From CAZEKB01 sp964512225 (lineage in GTDB: Bacteria; Myxococcota_A; UBA796; UBA9615), in the NCBI GenBank assembly GCA_964512225.1, contig CAZEKB010000006.1, positions 48,101 to 112,100 on the forward strand: a stretch of DNA of 64,000 nt, read 5' to 3'. Below, piece by piece: positions 51,264 to 59,500 of this stretch (position 1 is its first letter; every line of letters starts with the position of its first letter). Below the pieces are notes generated by a model that did not search any database, was not told the DNA's origin, and saw nothing but the letters and a program-made list of their open reading frames with translations. The position numbers were made by a program, and so were the translations under genes.

Positions 51264-52399
51264 CGGATCGGCTGCCCGTCGAGGAGTCGACGACGAGTCT
51301 GCTCACCACGCTGTCGGCCGCGCCCGTGCTGCTGAGCACCGGCGACGTCCTCCTGAAGGAGGGCGACACCTCGGGGCGGATGTACCGCGTGGAGAAGGGC
51401 AGCCTCGAAGTGTTCCGCACCGACGAGGACGGCGTCGAGTTCCGCATGGCGGTCGTGGGCGTGGGCGAGCTCCTCGGGGACATGTCCATGCTCGAGGGCA
51501 AGCCCCACGTGGCGACCGTCCGCGCGCTCGAGGACTGCATCCTGATCGGCATCACGCGAGAGGCGTGGGAGGCGATGCTCGAGGAGGAGCAGCCCACGCC
51601 CCAGTCCCAGCTCATGCGCAAGGTCGCCCGGAACCTGACCCGGGCGCTGACCCGGCAGGCCGACGAGACCCTCGCGTCGATGAAGCGCGAGCTCGAGCTG
51701 TCGAAGCTGCGGGCGGCCACCAGCACCTTCCTGGTGCACATGCTCCTGGGCTTCGCCGCCTACGCCGTCGTGATGAAGTGGATGTCGGAGAACACCGGCC
51801 CGCTCGCCAACGCGACGGTCGTGACCGGCCCGCTGATGCTGGGCATGGCGGCCGTGGCGATCTCCTACGCGCGGCGGTCGGGGTTCCCCATGTCGGGCTT
51901 CGGCCTCACCTGGCAGGGCGCGGGCAGGAACGCGCTCGAAGCGACGATGCTCACCCTCCCGGTGTTGCTGATCCTCGTCGCGGGCAAGTACCTGCTGCTG
52001 ACCTTCGATCCCGCGTACGAGCAGCACCGGCTCATCCCCCTGCTCCACGAGCCGTTCTCCGTCGGTCCGGCGATCGGCTACCTCGTGTACGCAGCCCTCG
52101 TCCCTCTTCAGGAGTTCCTCTCGCGCGGCGCGATTCAGGGGACCCTCTTCGACGTCCTCGACGGATCCGAGCGGAGACGCAAGTTCTGGTCGATCCTGGT
52201 GTCCAACACGCTCTTCGCGATCACCCACCTGCACCTGACGATCACCTACGGCGTGGCCGCGTTCGTCGGCGGGCTGTTCTGGGGGTGGCTCTACAGCCAG
52301 GAGCGCAGCCTCGTGCGCCCGGTCGTATCGCACATCATCGTGGGCGTGTTCGCGCTCTACGTCCTCGACTTCGCGGACCTCTTCAAGGGGATCGGCTGA
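51260..52399 (+). CDS. CPBP/Abi intramembrane protease with N-terminal cNMP-type sensor domain
   Basis: The 379-residue protein has a cyclic-nucleotide-binding (CRP-like) domain (about 20-110, LLSTGDVLLKEGDTSGRMYRVEKGSLEVF and GELLGDMSMLEG) and a helical linker. After that comes a CPBP membrane protease domain with QEFLSRG (284-290), FAITH (319-323) and a final H358. In the sensor the usual Arg of the phosphate cassette is His-Val in PHVATV, and the EE pair of the protease motif is QE. Both may alter activity. Translation is coupled to the membrane protein gene before it. Confidence 0.8.
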   Translation: MTDRLPVEESTTSLLTTLSAAPVLLSTGDVLLKEGDTSGRMYRVEKGSLEVFRTDEDGVEFRMAVVGVGELLGDMSMLEGKPHVATVRALEDCILIGITREAWEAMLEEEQPTPQSQLMRKVARNLTRALTRQADETLASMKRELELSKLRAATSTFLVHMLLGFAAYAVVMKWMSENTGPLANATVVTGPLMLGMAAVAISYARRSGFPMSGFGLTWQGAGRNALEATMLTLPVLLILVAGKYLLLTFDPAYEQHRLIPLLHEPFSVGPAIGYLVYAALVPLQEFLSRGAIQGTLFDVLDGSERRRKFWSILVSNTLFAITHLHLTITYGVAAFVGGLFWGWLYSQERSLVRPVVSHIIVGVFALYVLDFADLFKGIG

Positions 52400-52417
52400 G
52401 CGTCCGGGCCGACCCCG

Positions 52418-53629
52418 TCAGCTCTCCTTCGCGACGGTGTCGTGCCCGGCGGAGAGCAGGGCGAAGAGGAACGACCCGAGCCCGCCCACGACCAGCAGCT
52501 CGGCGAGGACCTGGGCGGTGCGGGGTTCGTCGCGCACCACGAGCTGGGCGAAGATCGCCGCCACGAGGAACTGCATGAAGCCGAGCAGGCCCGACGCCGT
52601 GCCCGCGAGCTCGGGGTGGATGTCCATGACGCCCGCGTTCGTGCCCGGGAGCGACAGCCCGACCCCGTAGCCCGCGAACGACGCGGGCAGGAACAGCCAC
52701 AGGGGGGTCAGCTCCATGTCCGCGGCGGCGAGCACCCAGGCGGACACGGCCGTGCCGACCAGGACCACGGCGCTGCCCGCGAGCGCGATCCGCCCGGCCC
52801 GCGCCCGGCCCGCCAGGCGCTCCGCCGAGCCCAGCCCCGCGGCCACGAAGACGGCCATGAATACGAACCACGCGCCGTACTCGTAGGCGGGGCGGCCGAG
52901 GACGTCGACCATCAGGTACGTCGAAGCCGACGTGAAGGCGAAGAAGGTCGCGAAGTGGAGCGCGGACTGCACCGAGTAGCCCAGGAACACGCCGGACGTC
53001 AGCAGCCGCCCGAGCTGCCCCGCGAGGGTGCCCTCGAGGGGCGGTCGGTCCCGGGTGCCGGGCAGCGTCTCGGTGAGGGAGGTGTGGATCGGGACCAGCA
53101 GGGCGACACCCACGATCGCCGTGAGGGCGAACACGGCCCGCCACCCGATGCGGTCGATCAAGACGCCGCCCAGGGCGGGGGCGAGCAGGCAGGCGGCGAC
53201 GGCGCCGAGGGTCACCCGGGCGATCACCCGCTCGGCGTTGGGGTGCACGTCGTGCACGACGGCTCGGATCACGGTCATCGCCACCGAGCTCGTGGCGGCC
53301 TGGAGCACGCGAGCGACGATCAGGATCTCGACGGTCGGGGCCACCGTGCCCAGGACCCCGGAGAGCATGTAGAGCCACGCGGTCCCCACGATCAGGGGCC
53401 GTCGCCCCACTCGATCGACGAGGGGGCCCGCCGCCGCGGTGGCCACGGCCGCCGCGAGCACCCCGAGACTCAGCCCGAGCTGCACGACCTCGATCGGCGC
53501 CTCGAAGTCCGCCTTGATGAAGGGCAGGCACGGCTTGAAGATGTTGAGGGAGAAGGGCCCGATGGCGGCCATCCCCACCGTCAGGATGCGGAAGCCGAGC
53601 TCCGACCGCGCCTCAGACGACTCCGGCAT
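52418..53629 (-). CDS. MFS transporter, Bcr/CflA-like drug exporter family
   Basis: The 403-residue protein has about 12 membrane helices and the MFS loop motif GPLVDRVGRRPLIVG between helices 2 and 3. The helix-1 start (SLNIFKPCLPFIKADF) and the helix 4-5 region (LQAATSSVAMTVIRAVVHD) fit Bcr/CflA drug:H+ antiporters. Its start overlaps the epimerase gene by 17 bp, so it is the last gene in that run. The cargo is unknown. Confidence 0.85.
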   Translation of the reverse strand: MPESSEARSELGFRILTVGMAAIGPFSLNIFKPCLPFIKADFEAPIEVVQLGLSLGVLAAAVATAAAGPLVDRVGRRPLIVGTAWLYMLSGVLGTVAPTVEILIVARVLQAATSSVAMTVIRAVVHDVHPNAERVIARVTLGAVAACLLAPALGGVLIDRIGWRAVFALTAIVGVALLVPIHTSLTETLPGTRDRPPLEGTLAGQLGRLLTSGVFLGYSVQSALHFATFFAFTSASTYLMVDVLGRPAYEYGAWFVFMAVFVAAGLGSAERLAGRARAGRIALAGSAVVLVGTAVSAWVLAAADMELTPLWLFLPASFAGYGVGLSLPGTNAGVMDIHPELAGTASGLLGFMQFLVAAIFAQLVVRDEPRTAQVLAELLVVGGLGSFLFALLSAGHDTVAKES

Positions 53630-54569
53630 CGACGAGGCTCCTCCCCACCGCTTCGTCCAGCGACATGGGGGTCCACCCGAGCAGGTCGCGGGCGAGGGAC
53701 CCGTCCACCACCGGCTCCTCGGCCATGCCGTCGAGGCGCTCGATCGTGAGCGGGGGGTCCGTCATCAGTCGCTCGGCGACGCGGGCCGCCCGACGGATCA
53801 GGGCGTCGGGGACCGTGAGGACACGGGGCGGAGCGGCCCCGGACCGCCGCGCGACGAGGCGGATCAGGTCCCCGAACGGCAGCGCCTCGGGGCCGGGCAG
53901 ATCGATCGGCCGCCCCGGCAGGTCCTCGGCCGGCAGGTCGACGGCCCTCAAGATCGCGTCGGCGACGTCCCAGACCCCCACCGGGCGCCGCCGAGAGAGC
54001 CCGGCGGGGAGGGGCAGCACGGGCATCTTCGCCGCCTTGAGCATCGACGCCAGGTGGGGCGACCCGGGCCCGAGCATCATCGGCGGTCGCAGGACCACGA
54101 TCTCGAGGTCGTCGACCGCCTGGAGCAGGTCCTCGGCCTGCTTCTTGGTCTCGGCGTACACGCCCCGCCGCGCACGCAGGACCGTATCCGAAGACACCGC
54201 CACGATCCGCTCGACCCCCGCCGCGCGGGCCGCCGCGATCAGGTGGCGCGTGCCGTCGACGTGGACGGCGTGGTTCAACGCCGGGTCCTTGCTGCGCACG
54301 ACGCCCGCGGCGTGCACCACGGTCTGGACGTCCTCCAGCGGGCCGACGAGCGACGCGGACTTCGTGAGGTCGCCCTCGCACATCCACGAGCCCGCGCCCG
54401 CGAGGACGTCCCGGTCGGACGTGACGCGCACGAGCGCACGGTGTCGTCGCCCGGCGCGGCCCAGCGCGGCGCAGACCTGCCTCCCGAGCAGGCCGGTCGC
54501 GCCCGTCACGAGGAGCTCGCCGGACCGCCGAACGACGCGGCTCCGGGGGTCGTGGGGGAGGTCCGTCAC
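53613..54569 (-). CDS. NAD(P)-dependent epimerase/dehydratase (extended SDR)
   Basis: The 318-residue protein has the nucleotide-binding TGATGLLG (22-29) and the YAETK active-site YxxxK. Nearby Ser residues are in AVSSDT. It resembles sugar-nucleotide epimerases or other extended SDRs. The GTG at 54569 overlaps the stop of the deacetylase gene (GTGA). Substrate cannot be read, but the neighbours suggest surface polysaccharide or lipid work. Confidence 0.85.
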   Translation of the reverse strand: MTDLPHDPRSRVVRRSGELLVTGATGLLGRQVCAALGRAGRRHRALVRVTSDRDVLAGAGSWMCEGDLTKSASLVGPLEDVQTVVHAAGVVRSKDPALNHAVHVDGTRHLIAAARAAGVERIVAVSSDTVLRARRGVYAETKKQAEDLLQAVDDLEIVVLRPPMMLGPGSPHLASMLKAAKMPVLPLPAGLSRRRPVGVWDVADAILRAVDLPAEDLPGRPIDLPGPEALPFGDLIRLVARRSGAAPPRVLTVPDALIRRAARVAERLMTDPPLTIERLDGMAEEPVVDGSLARDLLGWTPMSLDEAVGRSLVDAGVV

Positions 54570-55852
54570 GCTTCGGCGGTGTCCCCGACGACCCCGGCTT
54601 CGAGCGCAGTCCAGTAGTCGGCGACCTCCGAGGGGGTCGCCACCCACGCGTCGCCTTCGTCGAGGATGTCCTTGAGCACCGCGCGGAAGAGGTCCCGGTT
54701 CACGCCCCGCCCGAAGAGGTGGGGCTCGGGGTGCGTGAGGAAGTGACAGACCCCGCAGAGGTCCCGCACGTGCTGGTACTTGCGCAGGAGGATTCGGGGG
54801 ACGTCGAGGCCTCGATAGCCGAGCAGGAGCAGCCGATCGTCGGCGGGCATGGTCGTGGGGAGGACCAACATCCCGGCGCGTCGGAAGGGGAAGATCGTGC
54901 CGCAGCCCCGGCGCGGACCGAGCAGCGTGTGGGTGTCCGTGTCGGGGACCGAGCTGTCCCAGTCGAACCGCCCGGCCAGGGCCTCGTAGAGCGCGTCGGA
55001 GACGAGCAGGGAGGGCGATCGGAACCCCCGGATGCCGTGCTCGCGGATGAGGTCCCGGCAGGAGTCGAGCCGACGCTCCGCGACGGTCTTCTTGTCGTAC
55101 GCGATGCGGTTGTCGTGGGTGTCGCCGTGCAGGCCGATCTCGCCGCCCGCCTCGAGCACCGCGCGGATGAACCCGGTGTCCCACGTATAGCCCTTGCCCA
55201 CGAGGAAGAAGCACGGCTTCAGGCCGAGGCCGACCATGTCGTCCAGCACCTCGCCCGCGAGCGCCATCCCCTCCTTGGTGTCGACGTCGTGGGTCATCAC
55301 CAGGGCCAGCCGCCGCTTCCCCGGCCACGGCCCCGCCTTCACGGGGGCTCCGGCCGTGCGGAACTGACCGCTCACCACCGGGTTCTCTTCGGCGATGCCC
55401 TCGAACAGCCGCGCTCGGAACCGATCGAGCCGGGCCTCCACGGGCCACGCGGGGTCCGGCGGCGACGCCTCCGGATCGATGTCGCTCTTGCCCGCGATCA
55501 GGGGATACAGCGCCATGCGGAGGGGCCCCGGCACCCAGTGATACGGCAGCGGGATCCGCGCATGCAGCGGCGGTTTGGGGGGCCCGAGGTAGCGCTCCTC
55601 GACGATCTCGCGGTAGGCCGCCCAGGGGTGGTAGGGCAGCTCCCAGGCGCCGTCCTCCCGCTGGGTCACGGCGTCGAGGGGGTCCCGGGAGAACGGCCCG
55701 AAGAGCGCCCGCCGGTCGTGCTTGGCGGCCCCGGAGAACACCACGGGGCGGCCCGCCAGCTCCGCCATCGCGTCGCGCAGGACGGACTCGTCGCGATCCC
55801 AGCGTGCGAGGAACCGCAGGTACTCCGGCGACTCGCGGATGCGGACGGTCAC
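54566..55852 (-). CDS. Polysaccharide deacetylase family protein (NodB-like)
   Basis: The 428-residue protein has an N-terminal extension (1-180) of unknown fold and a NodB-type domain with metal ligands D189 (THDVD), H242 and H246 (LHGDTHDN). These are the standard Asp-His-His triad of carbohydrate esterase 4. The FRSPSLLVSD block is the usual R-x-P. The GTG at 55852 overlaps the stop of the MBL-fold gene, and its own stop overlaps the epimerase start. Cytoplasmic or envelope location is unclear since there is no signal peptide. Confidence 0.85.
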   Translation of the reverse strand: MTVRIRESPEYLRFLARWDRDESVLRDAMAELAGRPVVFSGAAKHDRRALFGPFSRDPLDAVTQREDGAWELPYHPWAAYREIVEERYLGPPKPPLHARIPLPYHWVPGPLRMALYPLIAGKSDIDPEASPPDPAWPVEARLDRFRARLFEGIAEENPVVSGQFRTAGAPVKAGPWPGKRRLALVMTHDVDTKEGMALAGEVLDDMVGLGLKPCFFLVGKGYTWDTGFIRAVLEAGGEIGLHGDTHDNRIAYDKKTVAERRLDSCRDLIREHGIRGFRSPSLLVSDALYEALAGRFDWDSSVPDTDTHTLLGPRRGCGTIFPFRRAGMLVLPTTMPADDRLLLLGYRGLDVPRILLRKYQHVRDLCGVCHFLTHPEPHLFGRGVNRDLFRAVLKDILDEGDAWVATPSEVADYWTALEAGVVGDTAEA

Positions 55853-56925
55853 GCGGCCCCCGGGAGGAACGCGTTGGGCTCCGGCTCGACGACCGCGCCG
55901 AGCCGACGCAGGCGGGTGAGGTGGGAGTGGATCCCGCCCAGGAGGACGCCCGGGAGCGCGGTGTCGGCGTCCACGAACTTCGGGTTGCGGTCCATGTACG
56001 ACTGCAGGATCGGGGGGGCGCCGGTGGGTCGGGTGCCGCCGCTGAGCCGACGCAGGTTGCGGACGATCGACGCGGCGAAGGCATCGAACGCCGCCGCGGT
56101 CTGCTCGATGGCCGCGGGCCCGTCGTCGAAGACGAGGCCGTGGGCGGGGAAGACGCGGCCGGGGGCCTCGGCGGCCATGCGGTCGAGCGCGTCCCGGTAG
56201 GGCATCGCGTCGTCGTCCATCGGCGGCACCAGCGGGGTCGGCGACCCGACCACGATGTCGCCGGTCACCGCCCATCGGCCGGACTCCTCCACGAACGCGA
56301 CGTGGTGGGGGTCGTGACCGTGCACGTCCACCACGCGCAGCCGCAGGTCGCCCGCCTCGACGATCGAGCCGGGGTCGAGCGGGCGCCCGGTGGTCCGCCC
56401 CAAGCCCTCCGCGATGCGGAGCCACGGCATCCCCCCCGGGTGCTGGTTCTTCATCGCTCGCAGTCGGTCCAGGTAGGGGTGCGCGGGCAGCGAGTCCATC
56501 CACCGGAACCACTGGTGGAGCCGGATCGTGTACTCCCCGAACCCGACGTCCACGCCCGCCTCGACCGCGGATCGCGGCAGGCGATGTTCCACGTGGACCA
56601 GCGCGGGGTCGTTCCAGGACGCCATCCCCCCGCCGAGGTGGTCCAGGTGGGTGTGCGTGTAGAGGATCTGAGCGATGTCGCGGCGCTCGAGGCCGATGTA
56701 GCGGAGGCCGCGCGTCAGCTGTCGCTGGGTGCTCGCGTGGGGGTGCCCCGAGTCGATGAGCGTGGGGACCTTGCCGAGCAGCACGTACACGTAGTTCGCC
56801 GCGAAGCGCGGCTGGGCGACGCGCAGACGCCAGACGCCGGGCTCGAGCTCGCGGGGCGGCCGGTAGGTGGCGGTGCGGACGCGGAACAGGTCCGACTTGG
56901 GGGGTTGGGAGAGACTCCCGGACAT
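55849..56925 (-). CDS. MBL-fold metallohydrolase
   Basis: The 358-residue protein has the metallo-beta-lactamase zinc motif HTHLDH at 91-96 with later ligands (VVDVHGHDPHHV, TGDIVVG, PAHGLV). It looks like a glyoxalase-II or lactonase-like hydrolase with a C-terminal helical domain. It is the first gene of the tight MBL-deacetylase-epimerase-MFS run. A 15-of-16 parS-like sequence lies inside it at 56585. Confidence 0.85.
   Translation of the reverse strand: MSGSLSQPPKSDLFRVRTATYRPPRELEPGVWRLRVAQPRFAANYVYVLLGKVPTLIDSGHPHASTQRQLTRGLRYIGLERRDIAQILYTHTHLDHLGGGMASWNDPALVHVEHRLPRSAVEAGVDVGFGEYTIRLHQWFRWMDSLPAHPYLDRLRAMKNQHPGGMPWLRIAEGLGRTTGRPLDPGSIVEAGDLRLRVVDVHGHDPHHVAFVEESGRWAVTGDIVVGSPTPLVPPMDDDAMPYRDALDRMAAEAPGRVFPAHGLVFDDGPAAIEQTAAAFDAFAASIVRNLRRLSGGTRPTGAPPILQSYMDRNPKFVDADTALPGVLLGGIHSHLTRLRRLGAVVEPEPNAFLPGAA
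56585..56600. promoter_or_regulatory. parS-like sequence inside the MBL-fold gene
   Basis: TGTTCCACGTGGACCA differs at one base from the symmetric parS form TGTTCCACGTGGAACA. It lies within codons for VHVEH. It is about 48 kb from the candidate origin, within the range where secondary parS sites occur. ParB binding is inferred only. Confidence 0.4.
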
Positions 56926-56983
56926 CGGGGGGACTATAGGCCCGCCACCTCGGTCGTCGTCACGTCCCGGTCACGCGGGCGGG

Positions 56984-58441
56984 TCAGCACTGCCCCGGGA
57001 GGCTCGCGTCCGCGGTGATCCGACGCGCCTCGCGCAGGCCGGTGATGAAGGCGCCGTGCACCGTCGCCGAGAACTCCGCGGACGTGGCCTCGCCCGCGAA
57101 GAGCAGTCGCCCGAGCACGGGCTCGGCGCGCACGGCGTAGTCGTCTCCGGTCGCCCCCACCGGGTCCATCGAGTAGCTGCCGCGGGCCCAGGGGTCGCGA
57201 CGCCACTCGGTGACGGCGAAGGCCGTGGGGGCGGGCAGGCTGCGGCCCAGGGCGGCCTCGAGGCTCGCGAGGGCTTCGTCGGCGATCTCCTGCTTGGTGC
57301 GATCGCCGTCCTGCACCTCCCGGGCGAAGGTCGAGTAGTAGAGGCACGCGAGGGTCGGCGCGCCCGCCTGCTCGGTGAAGTCGAACCACGTGGGCCACGC
57401 CTTCCGCGGCCCGACGCCCTCCATCACGAGGCCGATCTGTCCCGCGAACTCGGGCCAGTCCGGGCGATCGAACGTGAACACGACCTTCTCCAGGTTCGCC
57501 ATGTCCGACTGGTGGATCGCCTCGAGCTTCGCCGCCGACAGGGGCGGATCGAACGCGATGACGTCCGCCTTGAGGACGCCGAGCGGAACCGTGACGACGC
57601 AGTGGCTGCCCGCGATCGTGTCCCCCGCGGCGGTCTCCACGAGGACGCCCCCCTCGGTGGTCGTGACGCGCACGACCGGGGTCTCGAGGCGCACGTCGTC
57701 GAGGGGCTCGGCGAGGGAGCGCACCAGCTCGCGGTAGCCGCCCACGGGGACGTGGTCGTCGCCGGTGATGGGGTCTTCGCCGTCCTCGCCCCCGAGCATC
57801 GCCGCCGACTGCAGCTCTTCGGGGGCGGCGAGCCCGGCGATCATCATCTCGCAGCCCCAGCGGATGCGCATCCGCTCCGTGCCCTCGAGCCCCTCGCGAT
57901 CGAGCCAGGTCTGCAGCGCGTCGGCGAACGACGTCTCCCCGCCCGCGTCGGCGACGATCCCGTCGAGCTCGTCGTAGAAGCGCTCGACGGTGGTCTGCAT
58001 GTCGAGCATCGCGAAGCCCCCGATGCGCTCGTCGGCGACGGCGTCGTGGGCCATGGGGTAGCCCGGGGCGTGGCGCGTGTACCGGAGCCCCACGGCGTCG
58101 AGGTACTGCGCGACGGGGTTGCCGCGGTTTCCGTGGATCCACGCCCCGCCCAGATCGACGACGGCGTCCCCGACGTCGGCCGTGTGGGTCCGTCCGCCGA
58201 GTCGGTCCCGCGCCTCCAGGACCATCACCGGGACCCCGGCCTCGGTGAGCGCGGCGGCCGCGGCGAGCCCGGCCACCCCGGCGCCGATCACGACGACGGG
58301 GGCGTCGCCCGCGTTCCTGCGAGCGGCGGGGGAGAGGTTCCGGAGCGCGAGCTCGCACGCCGCCTGGGAGGCGCACGCGCCGAGCCCGAGGGAGGCACCG
58401 GCGGCGGTGAGGAGCTCGAGGAAGGTGCGGCGCGTCGTCAT
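56984..58441 (-). CDS. Flavin-containing amine oxidase, exported
   Basis: The 485-residue protein has a Tat-like signal (TTRRTFLELL) that ends in a lipobox LGAC (C23), the FAD-binding GAGVAGLAAA (53-62), LEARDRLGGRTHT and the C-terminal FAGEATSAEFSATVHGAFITG typical of monoamine/polyamine oxidases. It would oxidise amines outside the cytoplasm with peroxide as a by-product. It is 58 bp upstream (in its own direction) of the MBL-fold run but on the same strand. Confidence 0.88.
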   Translation of the reverse strand: MTTRRTFLELLTAAGASLGLGACASQAACELALRNLSPAARRNAGDAPVVVIGAGVAGLAAAAALTEAGVPVMVLEARDRLGGRTHTADVGDAVVDLGGAWIHGNRGNPVAQYLDAVGLRYTRHAPGYPMAHDAVADERIGGFAMLDMQTTVERFYDELDGIVADAGGETSFADALQTWLDREGLEGTERMRIRWGCEMMIAGLAAPEELQSAAMLGGEDGEDPITGDDHVPVGGYRELVRSLAEPLDDVRLETPVVRVTTTEGGVLVETAAGDTIAGSHCVVTVPLGVLKADVIAFDPPLSAAKLEAIHQSDMANLEKVVFTFDRPDWPEFAGQIGLVMEGVGPRKAWPTWFDFTEQAGAPTLACLYYSTFAREVQDGDRTKQEIADEALASLEAALGRSLPAPTAFAVTEWRRDPWARGSYSMDPVGATGDDYAVRAEPVLGRLLFAGEATSAEFSATVHGAFITGLREARRITADASLPGQC

Positions 58442-58507
58442 GCCCTCAAACTAGGGGGATCCGGCCGGGGCCCAATGACACCCGGATGACGCGTCCGCAG
58501 AACGTAA

Positions 58508-58581
58508 ATGGCTCGGCCACCCGAAAGTCCCACCACGATGGGGAGGAGGAGGAGACGCAGCAGGGCGGGCGGCCGAGCCAT
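58508..58581. repeat. 11-bp inverted repeat around a purine-rich spacer
   Basis: ATGGCTCGGCC (58508-58518) and GGCCGAGCCAT (58571-58581) are perfect inverses, with about 52 bp of GA-rich sequence between. It lies in the 226-bp gap before the hydrolase gene. It may form a long hairpin or be a pair of binding sites. No gene is seen in this gap. Confidence 0.5.
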
Positions 58582-58667
58582 GGAGAACGTAGGTCCGGTT
58601 CCGGGTTCGTCCAGCCCCAAGTTCGGGCAGCGTCGGACCCGCCTTTACATGCGGCGTTCGCGTGCGC

Positions 58668-59378
58668 ATGTTCCGCCCCATGCGTCTCCCCGCGAACGCG
58701 CCGCTCGTATTCCTCGTGCACGGCTTCCTGCGCACCGGAGCGTCGATGGTCCCGATGGCCGCCGGTCTCCGCCTGCACGGGTTCCGGTCGAGCGTCGTCA
58801 CCCAGATGAACCTGCACCAGGAGATCCCGGTCCTCGCCGACTCGCTCTTCGAGCACGTGCAGCGCGTCCGCGGCCGCCACGAGGTGAAGACGGGGGAGCG
58901 GCCCGACGCCCACTTCGTCACCCACAGCATGGGCGGCGTGGTCGTGCGCTCCATGCTCAGCCGCCACGAGGTCGACGGCCCGAACCACTGCGTCCTCATG
59001 GCCCCGCCGAACAACGGCAGCCGCCTCGCCGAGCACATGCGCGAGCGCCTGTCGTTCCCCTGGGGCTCCTTCGACCCCCTCGCGAAGCTCCTCCCCGGCG
59101 AGCGCGGGCAGTGCGCCGAGGCGGGGGACCCCGACGCGATCATCGGGATCATCGTGGGGACCGGCTCGACCGGCGTGAACGCTCCCTGGGGCACGCTCAG
59201 CAACGGCTTCCGGATCGCCCAGGACGGCGAGCACGACGGCACCGTCGCCGCCGACGAGACCCACCTCGACTCCGCCGTGGGCTCCGTGCGCGTGCCCTAC
59301 AACCACTCCCTCATGATGCTGCGTCGGCCCGTCATCGACCTGGCCGCGAGGTTCCTGCGCCGGGGTCACTTCGCCTGA
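58668..59378 (+). CDS. Alpha/beta hydrolase, lipase-like (GHSMG-type variant HSMGG)
   Basis: The 236-residue protein has the oxyanion strand VFLVHGFLRTG and the nucleophile elbow THSMGGVVVRS, with later Asp (HDGTVAADET) and His (YNHSLMM). It resembles bacterial esterases of the PGAP1/lipase-2 kind that act on lipid esters. The ATG at 58668 is chosen; a GTG at 58662 and ATG at 58680 are near. No signal peptide is evident. Confidence 0.8.
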   Translation: MFRPMRLPANAPLVFLVHGFLRTGASMVPMAAGLRLHGFRSSVVTQMNLHQEIPVLADSLFEHVQRVRGRHEVKTGERPDAHFVTHSMGGVVVRSMLSRHEVDGPNHCVLMAPPNNGSRLAEHMRERLSFPWGSFDPLAKLLPGERGQCAEAGDPDAIIGIIVGTGSTGVNAPWGTLSNGFRIAQDGEHDGTVAADETHLDSAVGSVRVPYNHSLMMLRRPVIDLAARFLRRGHFA

Positions 59379-59385
59379 GAGAAGG

Positions 59386-59403
59386 TGAATGAGGCCTCAT
59401 TCA
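59386..59403. promoter_or_regulatory. FadR-type 18-bp perfect palindrome upstream of lipA
   Basis: TGAATGAGGCCTCATTCA is a perfect palindrome. Its arms TGAATGA/TCATTCA equal those of the Bacillus FadR (TetR-family) operator TGAATGA-N4-TCATTCA. It ends 14 bp before the -35 of the predicted lipA promoter. It would link the dehydrogenase operon to acyl-CoA level. No TetR gene is in the window. Confidence 0.65.
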
Positions 59404-59417
59404 GCGAATCTTCGCGC

Positions 59418-59446
59418 TTGATCGACGGCTCGCGCGCGCCTATAAG
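59418..59446 (+). promoter_or_regulatory. Promoter of the lipA-E1-E2 operon
   Basis: TTGATC (59418-59423), 17-bp spacer, TATAAG (59441-59446). This is a good sigma70-type match and lies about 55 bp before the lipA start. Confidence 0.65.
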
Positions 59447-59500
59447 ACGTGCTCTTCGGGGTTCCTCCTTCCGAGCCTCCGTCTGTCGCCGAAGGACCGC

